Counted from the first letter of the stretch, positions 16,850 to 25,208 are shown. The stretch is DNA of 43,102 nucleotides from an uncultured Alphaproteobacteria bacterium (GCA_905236245.1 CAJOPC010000045.1:1-43102); one strand, 5' to 3'. The notes: generated by a model from the sequence alone, not told the origin. Numbers and translations are program-made.

Positions 16850-17469
16850 TGCGCAGCCTTTTCCATGACAAAAAACTGTTTGATTCCGCCATTCAACTTG
16901 CTTGTGGAAGCAAAGCAGCCTCTTATGAAAGATTGGAATTTTTGGGCGATCGTGTTTTGGGATTAGTTGTCGCCGAAATGCTCTACACATCCTATCCTAA
17001 GGAAAAGGAAGGCTCTCTTGCCAAAAGATTTGTAGCATTGACTTGTGAAAAAACATTGGCTGAGGTGGCGTATTTGTGGCGTTTAAATAAACTTGTCAAA
17101 ACAACCGATAATGAATTGCGAAATAATGATTCTATTTTATCGGATGTATGTGAAGCAGTATTGGGAGCTCTGTATTTAGATCAAGGATTGGATGCCGTTA
17201 AAAATTTAATGCTTCCTGTATGGAAACCTTTGATGGACTCAAATCTTCAAGCGCCACAAGATCCAAAATCGGCCTGCCAAGAATGGGCCCAACAACGGTT
17301 TAAATGTTTACCCATTTATAAAACTGTTGAACAAATGGGGACAGAACATGAACCCGTTTTTAAAGTTCAAGTTCAAGTAAATAAACTTACTGCCTTTGGG
17401 GTTGGTCATAACAAAAAAGAGGCAGAAAAAGAAGCCGCCCGAAACCTTTTGGAGCAATATCATGACTAA
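16849..17469 (+). CDS. rnc: Ribonuclease III
   Basis: Cuts double-stranded RNA, including rRNA precursors. From ATG 16849 (GGAG about 8 nt upstream) it has 206 residues. The family signature ERLEFLGDRVLGL and the second acidic site NDSILSDVCEAVLGALYLD give the metal-binding residues. The C-terminal dsRNA-binding domain runs from DPKSACQEWAQQ to GHNKKEAEKEAARNLLEQY. It is a little short for the family (about 225) because the N-terminus begins close to the catalytic domain. It overlaps lepB by one base and era by 8, so translation is coupled. Confidence 0.95.
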   Translation: MRSLFHDKKLFDSAIQLACGSKAASYERLEFLGDRVLGLVVAEMLYTSYPKEKEGSLAKRFVALTCEKTLAEVAYLWRLNKLVKTTDNELRNNDSILSDVCEAVLGALYLDQGLDAVKNLMLPVWKPLMDSNLQAPQDPKSACQEWAQQRFKCLPIYKTVEQMGTEHEPVFKVQVQVNKLTAFGVGHNKKEAEKEAARNLLEQYHD

Positions 17470-18355
17470 CCAAAAATGTGCATTTGTGGCTATTTTAGGA
17501 GCTCCTAATGTTGGCAAATCAACTCTTTTGAATCAAATCATTGGCAATAAAATTTCTATTGTTTCTCCAAAGGTTCAAACAACTCGCGGAAAAGTCCGTG
17601 GCATTTACACAAAAAAAGAAACACAACTAATCTTAGTAGACACAGCCGGCATTTTTAAACCTTCTCGGCGTTTAGACAGAGCCATGGTTTCCGGCGCTTT
17701 GAATGAATCGAATGATGCAGATATGCGCCTTGTTTTAATTGATGCGGCAAAAGGCATAGATAAAAACACGAATATTGTTATCCAAAACCTTACTAAATCA
17801 AATCAAAAAGCCATCTTAGTTATCAATAAAATTGATGAAATCAAACCCGACAAATTGGCGTGTTTGGGTGCAGAATGTAGCAAATCACCACTTTGGCAAG
17901 ACATTTTTTACATCTCTGCAAAAACAGGCAAAGGGATTGATGAATTAATGAATTATTTAGTTAAAAAAGCACCCGAAGCCCCTTGGCTTTTTTCAGATGA
18001 CGAGATGACAGACATGCCAGACCGCTTATTTGCAGCCGAGGTGACACGTGAAAAATTATTTATGAATCTACAAAATGAACTCCCCTATCATTTAACGGTA
18101 GAAACAACCTCTTTTAAAGAAAATGCTCAAAGCATTCGCATTGAACAAAACATTATCGTTGAGCGTCCCGCGCATCGTATGATTGTGCTGGGTCGCAATG
18201 GACAAATGATTAAAAAAATTGGGCAACAATCTCGTCTAGAATTGACAAAGCAATTGAATAAAAAAGTCAATTTATTCCTATTTGTTAAAGTGCGTGAAAA
18301 TTGGACTGAGGATCCAGCTCAATACAAAAGATGGGGTTTAGATTTTAATGCCTGA
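17462..18355 (+). CDS. era: GTPase Era
   Basis: Essential GTPase that binds 16S rRNA 3' ends during 30S assembly. The 297 residues from ATG 17462 contain G1 GAPNVGKST (13-21), the effector segment SPKVQTTRGKVRGIYT, G3 DTAGI, G4 NKID and G5 SAKTGKG. The C-terminal KH domain includes IVLGRNGQMIKKIGQQSR. The ATG overlaps the rnc stop (ATGACTAA). A longer reading from 17396 lies inside rnc and lacks family support. The following recO again overlaps by 8 nt. Confidence 0.97.
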   Translation: MTNQKCAFVAILGAPNVGKSTLLNQIIGNKISIVSPKVQTTRGKVRGIYTKKETQLILVDTAGIFKPSRRLDRAMVSGALNESNDADMRLVLIDAAKGIDKNTNIVIQNLTKSNQKAILVINKIDEIKPDKLACLGAECSKSPLWQDIFYISAKTGKGIDELMNYLVKKAPEAPWLFSDDEMTDMPDRLFAAEVTREKLFMNLQNELPYHLTVETTSFKENAQSIRIEQNIIVERPAHRMIVLGRNGQMIKKIGQQSRLELTKQLNKKVNLFLFVKVRENWTEDPAQYKRWGLDFNA

Positions 18356-19046
18356 GTTTACAACTTCAAACGCCCTTGTTTTAAGTGCTAAGCCATTAGG
18401 AGAAAACACCTTTATTATTAGCCTATTCACTGCTGAAAATGGCCGACATCTTGGTGTTATAAAAAAGAAACACCCGCCGGAAATAGGCACTTTATGTCAA
18501 GCAACTTGGAAAGCCAGATTATCCGATCAACTAGGCTCATTTTATTTAGAGGAAACAAAATCCTACGCGCCTTTATTTTTAGACGACATGCCACGTCTTC
18601 ATGTTCTGTCTAATTTATGTGCCACATTGGATAAAAGCTTACCAGAACGTCAAAGCTATACAAACCTTCACGCACAAACACTAAAATTATTAAATGATTT
18701 ACTTCAAGATTATTTTTATGAAAACTACATCCATTTTGAAATTGCTCTTTTGAGTGCCTTGGGCTTTGCCTTAGATATGACGGAATGCGCCGGGGGTGGC
18801 GATAAAAATGATCTCGCCTATGTGTCTCCTAAAACTGGCCGAGCTGTCAGTCGAGCTAAAGGCCTTCCTTATCATGATAAGCTTTTAAAGCTTCCACGCT
18901 TTTTATGGCAAGAAACAGCGGCAACTTCTGAAGACTTAGTTGATGGTTTAGCTTTAACCGGCTATTTTTTGACTAATTATTTGGGCACATTACCTATCAC
19001 ACGCAACCGTATTTTGACAGATATTCAACGGAGGAAAAATGGATAA
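18348..19046 (+). CDS. recO: DNA repair protein RecO
   Basis: RecO helps load RecA on SSB-coated gaps with RecR. The 232-residue protein has the N-terminal OB-fold (ALVLSAKPLGENTFIISLFTAENGRHLGVIKK in pieces, about 9-40) and the helical part with the family segment ALGFALDMTECAGGGDKNDLAYVSPKTGRAVS (in part, about 140-170). The C-terminus RNRILTDI fits the alphaproteobacterial form. The start overlaps the era stop by 8 nt and queH starts within its last codons, so it is in one operon. Confidence 0.9.
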   Translation: MPEFTTSNALVLSAKPLGENTFIISLFTAENGRHLGVIKKKHPPEIGTLCQATWKARLSDQLGSFYLEETKSYAPLFLDDMPRLHVLSNLCATLDKSLPERQSYTNLHAQTLKLLNDLLQDYFYENYIHFEIALLSALGFALDMTECAGGGDKNDLAYVSPKTGRAVSRAKGLPYHDKLLKLPRFLWQETAATSEDLVDGLALTGYFLTNYLGTLPITRNRILTDIQRRKNG

Positions 19047-19569
19047 ATTACTTTTGCTCTCTTGCTGTGCACCCTGCTCTGTCGGCGTTATCACAGACTT
19101 GGCAAACAAAGGCCAAGATTTTGCGGTCATGTTTTTTAATCCTAATATTCAACCTGAATCAGAATACCGCCGCCGTTTGGAAGAGAATAAACGAATTTGC
19201 ACCGAATTAAATGTTCCTTTTATCGAAGGTGACTATGTTCCCGAATTGTGGCAACAAGCTACAAAAGGATTAGAAAACGAACCGGAACGGGGAAAACGTT
19301 GCGACAAATGTTTTTACTTACGCTTAAAAGCAGGCGCAGAATATGCACGCGCACACGGATTTACCCGCATATCATCTGTTTTTGGCATTTCACGCTTTAA
19401 AGATTTTGACCAAGTTTGTCGTGCAGGGAAAAAAGTAGAAGCAGAAATTGGCATCCCCTATGACACCACAAATTGGCGCAAAAATGGGGGATTAGAATTT
19501 GCTGAAAAATTGGGAAAAGAAAAAAATCTTTACCGACAAAAGTATTGTGGTTGCAAACCTAAAAAATAA
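19039..19569 (+). CDS. queH: Epoxyqueuosine reductase QueH
   Basis: QueH (formerly DUF208) makes queuosine from epoxyqueuosine in tRNA and is a non-orthologous replacement of QueG. The 176 residues show the motif set of the family: SCCAPCS near the N-terminus, RCDKCFYLRL in the middle and YCGC near the C-terminus. These Cys bind the Fe-S cluster and a second metal in characterised QueH. GGAGG stands just before the ATG, which overlaps recO by 8 nt. A tgt gene is about 3 kb away on the other strand, so the pathway endpoint and the insertion step are both present. Confidence 0.92.
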   Translation: MDKLLLLSCCAPCSVGVITDLANKGQDFAVMFFNPNIQPESEYRRRLEENKRICTELNVPFIEGDYVPELWQQATKGLENEPERGKRCDKCFYLRLKAGAEYARAHGFTRISSVFGISRFKDFDQVCRAGKKVEAEIGIPYDTTNWRKNGGLEFAEKLGKEKNLYRQKYCGCKPKK

Positions 19570-19572
19570 TTC

Positions 19573-19601
19573 TTGCATTTCAAAAAAAATTGTTTTAAAC
19601 T
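19573..19601 (+). promoter_or_regulatory. Promoter of the prepilin-like gene
   Basis: TTGCAT (19573-19578), 17 nt, TAAACT (19596-19601), about 26 nt before the ATG with AAGGAGGAGG in between. Confidence 0.6.
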
Positions 19602-19627
19602 GAAAAAACTAAAAAAAGGAGGAGGAA

Positions 19628-20155
19628 ATGTTTTTAAAGAAAATAAAAGAAACTGAACTTGGTCGTTCCATAACAGAAATGTTGGCAGTGATAGCCATTG
19701 TGGCTATTTTGTCGTTGGGGGCTTTGGCTGGATTTAGACAAGCCATGGTTAATCAAACTGTAAATTCGTTGGTGCAGGCCGTTAATTTAGGAAGCATTCA
19801 GGCCTTAACAGCTTTAACAACCAGAATTTTCAAAGATGCCGACGAAATGGATGAATTTTTGAAACAATTTAAAACAACTGTTTATGGCTATGTTGTTGAC
19901 TTCAAAGCGCCAAGAGATCAAGAGTTTAACGGGACAGAATTTGTTGCCAAAATTACAACAAAGGAAGGCCAAAAAATCAAAGGCAAGATGTGTCGTAAAA
20001 TCTTAACGACCATGGTTGAAGTGAACGGAGTTTCTGATGTTGATTTTTCAATTGAAAATGTAGAAGACGAAAATGGCATTGAACAAACCGTTACCATGCG
20101 TTTAAGCGGAAAAGCTGTTGATTTAGACGCTATCTGCGGTCAGGATGTTTTATAA
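19628..20155 (+). CDS. Prepilin-like (type IV pilin N-terminal motif) protein
   Basis: The 175-residue product has a short basic leader ending in G, then RSITEMLAVIAIVAILSLGAL. This is the type III signal of prepilins (G|x-x-x-x-E then a 20-residue hydrophobic helix), with Glu5 kept and Arg at +1 in place of the usual Phe/Met. GRS[IM]xEMLxVxAI is seen in many pilin-like proteins of alphaproteobacteria and conjugative systems. The rest has two Cys (MCRKI and ICGQD) that could form the C-terminal disulphide loop. It would be cut by a prepilin peptidase and built into a pilus or pseudopilus. No other pilus gene adjoins it, although envelope genes at 23-36 kb may be partners. A strong AGGAGG site and its own promoter and terminator suggest high expression. 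Confidence 0.8.
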   Translation: MFLKKIKETELGRSITEMLAVIAIVAILSLGALAGFRQAMVNQTVNSLVQAVNLGSIQALTALTTRIFKDADEMDEFLKQFKTTVYGYVVDFKAPRDQEFNGTEFVAKITTKEGQKIKGKMCRKILTTMVEVNGVSDVDFSIENVEDENGIEQTVTMRLSGKAVDLDAICGQDVL

Positions 20156-20173
20156 TCATCCCAAAGACTATCG

Positions 20174-20206
20174 ACGGGCACTGTCGCAAGACGGGCCCGT
20201 TTTTTT
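20174..20206 (+). terminator. Terminator of the prepilin-like gene
   Basis: ACGGGC (20174-20179) can pair with GCCCGT (20195-20200), followed by a run of seven T. The loop is long and may hold a small inner hairpin. Confidence 0.65.
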
Positions 20207-20225
20207 GTGGGATTAAAAAAACAAC

Positions 20226-20254
20226 TTGATTTTTGGGAAAAAATTTGCTATACT
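20226..20254 (+). promoter_or_regulatory. rpsA promoter
   Basis: TTGATT (20226-20231), 17 nt, TATACT (20249-20254). The predicted start near 20261 leaves a leader of about 119 nt before the rpsA ATG. Confidence 0.7.
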
Positions 20255-20281
20255 ATTCAAGCTTTTTCAAAGTGAAAGAGT

Positions 20282-20325
20282 CTATCGAGTTTTGTATCCA
20301 CACTTGATAGTTGTTCATTGGATAC
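20282..20325 (+). promoter_or_regulatory. Structured rpsA 5' leader, possible pseudoknot
   Basis: CTATCGAG (20282-20289) pairs with CTTGATAG (20303-20310). Inside its loop GTATCC (20294-20299) is complementary to GGATAC (20320-20325) downstream of the stem. The two helices can form an H-type pseudoknot or compete with each other. S1 is known to repress its own translation in E. coli, so an autoregulatory leader is plausible. Confidence 0.45.
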
Positions 20326-20379
20326 ACTAAGTCCGCGATTTTTAATCGTTGGCCAACCAAAAAAGAATTTAGGTATTTT

Positions 20380-22086
20380 ATGGTAAATAAAAAACAAGAA
20401 ACACCGGAAATCACTGAAGATTTTGGTGCATTATTAGATGAATATATGGGGAAAGAAACATCCCTGCAAGGTAAAACAGTTTCAGGAACTGTTACACGTA
20501 TTGAAGACAACGAAGTCATTGTAGATGTCGGTTTAAAGTCAGAAGGACGCATTCCTCTGTCCGAATTTGGCATTCAAGCTGTTAAAGTTGGTGACGTCGT
20601 TGAAGTTTTTGTTGAACGCTACGAAGATCGTGAAGGCAATGTTGTATTGTCCCGTGAAAAAGCTCGTCGTGAAGAAGCTTGGGGCGATTTGGAACAAGCT
20701 ATGACACGTGGCGAACATGTCAATGGTACAATCTTTGGCCGTGTCAAAGGTGGCTTTACTGTGGATTTAAAGGGTGCAACTGCATTCTTGCCAGGCAGCC
20801 AAATTGATGTCCGTCCTATTCGAGACATGTCCCCATTAATGGGCGTTGAACAACCTTTTGCTATTTTAAAAATGGACAAAGCTCGTGGAAACATCGTTGT
20901 TTCTCGTCGTGCTATTTTGGAAGAAGCTCGTGCTGAACAAACATCCGAAATTATTAAGAATTTGTCCGAAGGTCAAATCGTTGATGGAACAGTCAAGAAT
21001 GTCACAGACTACGGTGCATTTATTGATTTGGGTGGTGTTGATGGTTTATTACACGTCACAGATATGAGCTGGAAACGCATCAATAATCCTTCCGAAATTT
21101 TAACAGTCGGACAAACCATCAAAGTTCAAATTATCAAGTTCAATCAAGAAACAGGGCGTATTTCCTTGGGCTTAAAGCAAATGGAAGCCGATCCTTGGGC
21201 TGGTGTCGATACCAAGTTCCATGTGGGCGACAAGCTTACCGGAAAGATCAGCAATATCACAGATTATGGTGCATTTGTTGACTTGGGCGACGGCATTGAA
21301 GGTTTAGTCCACGTTTCCGAAATGAGCTGGACCAAAAAGAATACACATCCGAATAAGATTGTTGCGTTGGATCAAGAAGTCAACGTCATTATTTTGGAAG
21401 TGGATGAATCCAAACGCCGTATTTCCTTGGGCATGAAGCAATTACAAGAAAACCCATGGGAAAAATTTGCTAAAGAACACAAAGTCGGCGATATCATTGA
21501 AGGCGAAATCAAGAATGTGATCGAATTCGGTGTCTTTATGTCCTTGACAGAAGACTTAGATGGTATGATTCACAGCTCTGATTTGTCTTGGGATAAACCA
21601 AGCGAAGAAGCCATCAAAGATTACAAGAAAGGCATGACTGTCAAGGCCAAGATTTTGGACATTGATGTTGAAAAAGAACGCATTTCTTTGGGCATCAAAC
21701 AATTGACAGAAGATCCAATGGCTGGTTCTATGGAAGGCTTAAAGAAAGGCGCTGTGGTGACCGCTGTTGTATCCGCTATTGAAGAAAACGGCATTGAAGT
21801 TGATGTCAACGGAGTTAAAGGTTACATCAAACGTACCGATTTGGCAAAAGAACGTTCCGAACAAAAGACAGAACGTTTTGCTATTGGCGAAAAAGTGGAT
21901 GCCAAAATTACTTCTGTGGATAACAAAACCCACAAAGTCAATTTGTCCATTAAAGCTCGCGAAATCGAAGATGAAAAGAAAGCTTTGGAAGAATATGGTT
22001 CCGCAAGCTCGGGTGCCTCTTTGGGCGACATCTTGGGTGCAGCTTTGGCAAAGAAAGCCAAAAAGACAAAGAAAGACGAAGAATAA
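20380..22086 (+). CDS. rpsA: 30S ribosomal protein S1
   Basis: S1 binds mRNA and helps 30S initiation. The 568 residues from ATG 20380 (AGG 6 nt upstream) carry six S1/OB domains, for example GTVTRIEDNEVIVDVGLKSEG, GTVKNVTDYGAFIDLGGVDGLLH, GKISNITDYGAFVDLGDGIEGLVH and GEIKNVIEFGVFMSLTEDLDGMIH (each quoted in part). The repeated tail of each domain, RISLG-K-Q-x-x-x-x-P, is clear. Length equals that of the E. coli protein. A start at 20311 would lie inside the structured leader and is rejected. The gene is monocistronic and ends in a strong terminator. Confidence 0.97.
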   Translation: MVNKKQETPEITEDFGALLDEYMGKETSLQGKTVSGTVTRIEDNEVIVDVGLKSEGRIPLSEFGIQAVKVGDVVEVFVERYEDREGNVVLSREKARREEAWGDLEQAMTRGEHVNGTIFGRVKGGFTVDLKGATAFLPGSQIDVRPIRDMSPLMGVEQPFAILKMDKARGNIVVSRRAILEEARAEQTSEIIKNLSEGQIVDGTVKNVTDYGAFIDLGGVDGLLHVTDMSWKRINNPSEILTVGQTIKVQIIKFNQETGRISLGLKQMEADPWAGVDTKFHVGDKLTGKISNITDYGAFVDLGDGIEGLVHVSEMSWTKKNTHPNKIVALDQEVNVIILEVDESKRRISLGMKQLQENPWEKFAKEHKVGDIIEGEIKNVIEFGVFMSLTEDLDGMIHSSDLSWDKPSEEAIKDYKKGMTVKAKILDIDVEKERISLGIKQLTEDPMAGSMEGLKKGAVVTAVVSAIEENGIEVDVNGVKGYIKRTDLAKERSEQKTERFAIGEKVDAKITSVDNKTHKVNLSIKAREIEDEKKALEEYGSASSGASLGDILGAALAKKAKKTKKDEE

Positions 22087-22104
22087 TTTCTTTGTTAGGT
22101 TTAG

Positions 22105-22134
22105 AAACGGGCGCTACACAGCGCCCGTTTTCTA
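22105..22134 (+). terminator. rpsA terminator
   Basis: AAACGGGCGC (22105-22114), a six-base loop, GCGCCCGTTT (22121-22130) and further T. The A/T flanks would also let it stop transcripts of the minus-strand tRNA-Thr. Confidence 0.9.
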
Positions 22135-22148
22135 TTTCAAAATAAAAA

Positions 22149-22224
22149 TGGTGCCGATTGTCTGATTCGAACAGACGACCTACTGATTACAAATCAGTTG
22201 CTCTACCAGCTGAGCTAAATCGGC
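22149..22224 (-). tRNA. tRNA-Thr (anticodon UGU)
   Basis: The minus strand reads a 76-nt cloverleaf: acceptor GCCGATT with AATCGGC, D-arm TTAGCTCAGCTGGTAGAGC, anticodon stem ACTGA/TCAGT with loop TTTGTAA (anticodon TGT), and T-arm with GTTCGAATC. CCA is encoded at the 3' end (22149-22151). Confidence 0.96.
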
Positions 22225-22234
22225 AACGGATCGT

Positions 22235-22263
22235 ATCTTAACATAAAATATCAAAAAGTGCAA
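22235..22263 (-). promoter_or_regulatory. tRNA-Thr promoter
   Basis: On the minus strand TTGCAC (22258-22263), 17 nt, TAAGAT (22235-22240), about 10 nt before the mature tRNA 5' end. Confidence 0.6.
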
Positions 22264-22315
22264 GAACTTTTTTATTCCTTTTCACCCGCTTTCCGATTGT
22301 GGCCAGTGATTTTCC

Positions 22316-22344
22316 TTGTTTTTTCAATTAAAAAAGCATATAAT
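22316..22344 (+). promoter_or_regulatory. tsaB promoter, predicted leaderless
   Basis: TTGTTT (22316-22321), 17 nt, the consensus TATAAT (22339-22344), then TACACT and the ATG at 22351. No ribosome site is seen. Confidence 0.75.
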
Positions 22345-22350
22345 TACACT

Positions 22351-22971
22351 ATGAAATCAAAAAAATTCTTATATTTAACCATTGACACTGCTTCAGATTT
22401 AAACTCTGTTGCCGTCCTTTTAAATGGAGAAACATTATCTGTTCGTCAATTGAAGTCCGAACGGGGCCAAGGCGAAGTTTTATTTTCTTTGATTCAAGAA
22501 GTATTGAATGAAGCAAAAAAAACACCCGCCGATTTAACACATATTGTTGCTTCCATTGGTCCGGGTTCTTTTACCGGCGTCCGCATTGGCCTGGCAACCG
22601 CCAGAGCGTTAGGTTTAGCTTTAAATATTCCGGTTATCGGCATCGATAATTTTACAGCCACTGCATGGCGCTGTCCATCCGCAGTCACCGTTGTTTTAGA
22701 TACAAAACGCGCAGATTATTTTACACAAGATTTTGATAAAAACGGCCATGCAATTTCCAAACCATCTATTCAAACAAGCACACAACTACAAAAAAAACTT
22801 CCTTTTGTCGCAATTGGTAGCGGAGCAAATAAATTAGCCGAAGTAATCTCTTGTGCAACACTACCAAATACACCTTTGGCCATTAACTTAGGCCAAATTG
22901 CTTATACGCAAAAGAAACTGACCCTACCTCCTCACCCCTTTTATTTGAAAGATGCCGATGTTACTCTTTAA
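22351..22971 (+). CDS. tsaB: tRNA threonylcarbamoyladenosine biosynthesis protein TsaB
   Basis: TsaB forms the t6A-making complex with TsaD and TsaE and modifies A37 of tRNAs that read ANN codons. The 206-residue product from ATG 22351 has LTIDTASDLNSVAV at the start (ASKHA fold) and the hallmark SIGPGSFTGVRIGLATARALGLALNIPV (in part, about 65-92). The C-terminal half is short, as usual for bacterial TsaB. A start at 22258 would lie ahead of a perfect TATAAT and is rejected. rimI overlaps the 3' end by 20 nt, a common pairing. The transcript is predicted to start at the ATG itself. Confidence 0.93.
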   Translation: MKSKKFLYLTIDTASDLNSVAVLLNGETLSVRQLKSERGQGEVLFSLIQEVLNEAKKTPADLTHIVASIGPGSFTGVRIGLATARALGLALNIPVIGIDNFTATAWRCPSAVTVVLDTKRADYFTQDFDKNGHAISKPSIQTSTQLQKKLPFVAIGSGANKLAEVISCATLPNTPLAINLGQIAYTQKKLTLPPHPFYLKDADVTL

Positions 22972-23410
22972 GGGAAAAACTTATGCTGAAGTTTTAACAA
23001 CAATACATGCCCAATGTTTCACAAAACCTTGGAAAGAAGATCAATTTACCTCCCTTTTAGATTTGCCCTCTACATTTGGCTTTATAGATGAAAAAGGTTT
23101 TATTTTATGCAGTGATTTGGGACAAGACATTGAAATTTTAACTTTAGCTGTTCTGCCGGAGTTTCGCCGTAAAGGATTGGCTTCCGCCCTTTTAAATTTT
23201 GTTCAGAAACTTATGAAAATTCAGAATAAAAAAAGCCTTTTCTTGGAGGTCAATTGTACAAACGAAGCCGCCATTGCCCTTTACAAAAAAAATGGATTTC
23301 AACCAAATGGAACACGAAAGAACTATTACCACGAAAACGGGGCAACATTTGATGCCTTATGCTTTATTTGGCAAAATCCATCTGACCTTATTGACGAGCA
23401 GGAATCTTGA
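22952..23410 (+). CDS. rimI: Ribosomal-protein alanine N-acetyltransferase RimI-like GNAT
   Basis: RimI acetylates the N-terminus of ribosomal protein S18. The 152-residue GNAT protein has the acetyl-CoA loop LTLAVLPEFRRKGLASALL (motif A with R/Q-x-x-G-x-A) and motif B LEVNCTNEAAIALYKKNGF, which matches the RimI consensus LEVR-x-S-N-x-x-A-x-x-L-Y-x-x-x-G-F. The start is ATG 22952 or 22958. It overlaps tsaB by about 20 nt and, as in many bacteria, sits beside it. The 3' end runs 23 nt into the converging gene on the other strand. Confidence 0.88.
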   Translation: MPMLLFKGKTYAEVLTTIHAQCFTKPWKEDQFTSLLDLPSTFGFIDEKGFILCSDLGQDIEILTLAVLPEFRRKGLASALLNFVQKLMKIQNKKSLFLEVNCTNEAAIALYKKNGFQPNGTRKNYYHENGATFDALCFIWQNPSDLIDEQES

Positions 23411-24059
23411 TTTGTGCAAAATAGCCTGGTGGAATTTTTAATCCGCCATAACGCACATTATCCCATCCGATAATCGTCGTAGATCTTCCTGTTACAGCAG
23501 TTGCCGCTTCAAAAAAGTCCTTGGCCAATTTTTCATAAGGAAGGCTATTCATAATATATAGAACACAAGCTGCAGAAGCTTCCACCTGTCCACAACGTTT
23601 TAAAGGCGTCTTGATGTCCGGATTTGACACGATGCCCTGCAATCCTTGAACAACAGGCGTAGGATCACCGCCTGAGCCACCAAACATAACGGCGCCCAAA
23701 ATAATACCAAACACGACGGCTACAATAGCTATAACGCCTTGTCTTTGAGTTGGGTTCAACCTGTTCAGCAACTCCTTAATAGGAGAAACCTTTGTATCTG
23801 GCTGGCTTTGAGTTTCCTCCAAAACCGGCTTTTCTTCTTGTTTTTCTGGCGATGGAGCGACATGCTCAGCTTCGGCCTGTTCATGAACCGGTTCAGGTGC
23901 TGCAGCAACCTCCTCGGCGGGTTTAACTGGTTCCGGCGCTGCCGGTTGTTGCTCCACCTTATTTTCTAATGGCTGTTCAGTCGTTGTTGCTCCTTCGCCC
24001 GGATGAAGAGGAACATTAAATGTTTCCGGCGGTGGTGGAGGGGCTTTAAATTCAGTCAT
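23388..24059 (-). CDS. Single-pass membrane protein with long Pro/Glu-rich cytoplasmic arm
   Basis: From ATG 24059 (AAGGAG upstream) the product has 223 residues. The first 100 are acidic and Pro-rich (APPPPPETF, repeated P-E-P-V) with no signal peptide. One membrane helix follows (about 108-128, IAIVAVVFGIILGAVMFGG), then a small periplasmic domain of about 95 residues with two Cys (KRCGQ, SACVLY). This layout recalls the N-terminal part of VirB10/TrbI or DotG-like proteins, but the beta-barrel domain of those is missing. I do not recognise the family. It is the last gene of the 28,039-23,388 run and overlaps the previous one by 8 nt. Confidence 0.65.
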   Translation of the reverse strand: MTEFKAPPPPPETFNVPLHPGEGATTTEQPLENKVEQQPAAPEPVKPAEEVAAAPEPVHEQAEAEHVAPSPEKQEEKPVLEETQSQPDTKVSPIKELLNRLNPTQRQGVIAIVAVVFGIILGAVMFGGSGGDPTPVVQGLQGIVSNPDIKTPLKRCGQVEASAACVLYIMNSLPYEKLAKDFFEAATAVTGRSTTIIGWDNVRYGGLKIPPGYFAQIKIPARQ

Positions 24060-25194
24060 GTCTTTCTCCTTTCTGAACAAAACGAATTAAATTAAACCTT
24101 AATAAAAACATCAATTCCACATTATCAACGGGAATGCCGACCAATGCAACTTCTTGATTCAACATATTACGAATATTAAAAGTACTCATAGGACCTTTCG
24201 ATGAAACCAAAGTAACTTTTGTATTCAAATCTCGGTGATTTTTTATTTTTGTTTGCATTAAAATCGACAAATCGGAATAAGGTAAAGTATAATTAGAACA
24301 CTCGCCAATATTAAAACGCATTTGCCATCCATTAGGCACGACAGTTTCTCCAGCGACAACCGGCTCAATTCTATAAAACTTTCTTACAACTGCTAAAAAA
24401 TCCTCTAACATAGACTGACTCGCCAAAACTAAAGTACGACCAACTAACGATCGATTACTAGATGCTAAACGCCCAGCTAAAGAGGTCACAACACCTTGCC
24501 AACCACTAGGATCAGAGGATAAAACCTGATAGCCAACAACATCAGCCGCCAACATATATGAATCATCCAAAATTTGTTGAATTAATTTTTTGGCTTTTTT
24601 CAACTCCTCTGCGGACACATTCATGCGGATTTGATAAGTTTCCCAATCCACAGTCAAATCGGAAATTTGTTCTCCTCTTAAAGCGTCCAAAACAGCCATC
24701 AAAACAGCTTTGTTGTGGGGCACATGGACACCATACTCGGCTCGTCTTGAAAGGATTAAAGTCTTCAAACTATCTTTGTATCTATAAAAAACCTCACCAA
24801 ACTCTGTCAACTGTTGAACAACAGAGGCCAACTCTCCTTTAATTTTCTTGCCATCCAACTCAACATATTCACCTGGAGGAGCCACAACCTTGATACCGGC
24901 ACTTTCCAACAATCCGCACAAGGCTTGATCAACAGGCTTTCTTTTAAATGTATATCCATTAACGGAATATCTTGGCAACTTATCGCCTATATCTATAGGA
25001 AACAAGACAAAATCATCTTGTCCCAAGACGATGGTCGTAGAAACATGTTTTTCTGTACTGCTAGGAGTTTGGCACCTAAAAGGCAACTCCACGTCCGCAT
25101 AAGCAGCTGGTGAGTTTCTTTTAACACTCCAATTCGCACTAGCCCCTGCACTAAGCATAAGCGCCAAAAAAACTATCAGAATTCCCCTTTTCAT
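24052..25194 (-). CDS. Periplasmic protein with secretin N0-like segment
   Basis: The 380-residue product has a clear signal peptide (cut near GASA-N, residue 20). Residues about 82-150 (VDQALCGLLESAGIKVV, then GKKIKGELASVVQQLTEF and LILSRR) follow the strand-helix-strand pattern of STN/secretin N0 domains. About 155-215 could be a second N-type domain (VSAEELKKAKKLIQQIL). The C-terminal third (GWQMRFNIGEC onward) shows no secretin barrel signature. Secretin N-domains occur in outer-membrane pores of type II, type III and type IV pilus systems and in BfpB/PilN proteins. This one might be a barrel-less partner. The domain call is by eye. It is co-transcribed with membrane and regulator genes. 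Confidence 0.55.
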   Translation of the reverse strand: MKRGILIVFLALMLSAGASANWSVKRNSPAAYADVELPFRCQTPSSTEKHVSTTIVLGQDDFVLFPIDIGDKLPRYSVNGYTFKRKPVDQALCGLLESAGIKVVAPPGEYVELDGKKIKGELASVVQQLTEFGEVFYRYKDSLKTLILSRRAEYGVHVPHNKAVLMAVLDALRGEQISDLTVDWETYQIRMNVSAEELKKAKKLIQQILDDSYMLAADVVGYQVLSSDPSGWQGVVTSLAGRLASSNRSLVGRTLVLASQSMLEDFLAVVRKFYRIEPVVAGETVVPNGWQMRFNIGECSNYTLPYSDLSILMQTKIKNHRDLNTKVTLVSSKGPMSTFNIRNMLNQEVALVGIPVDNVELMFLLRFNLIRFVQKGERHD

Positions 25195-25208
25195 ATAACT
25201 CCCCTTCT

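Noticed and set aside
20311-20379. Longer start of rpsA
   Set aside because: The extra residues fall in the structured leader and do not look like S1; ATG 20380 has a ribosome site and the expected N-terminus.
22258-22350. Longer start of tsaB
   Set aside because: It would lie across a perfect TATAAT promoter, and the added residues are not TsaB-like.
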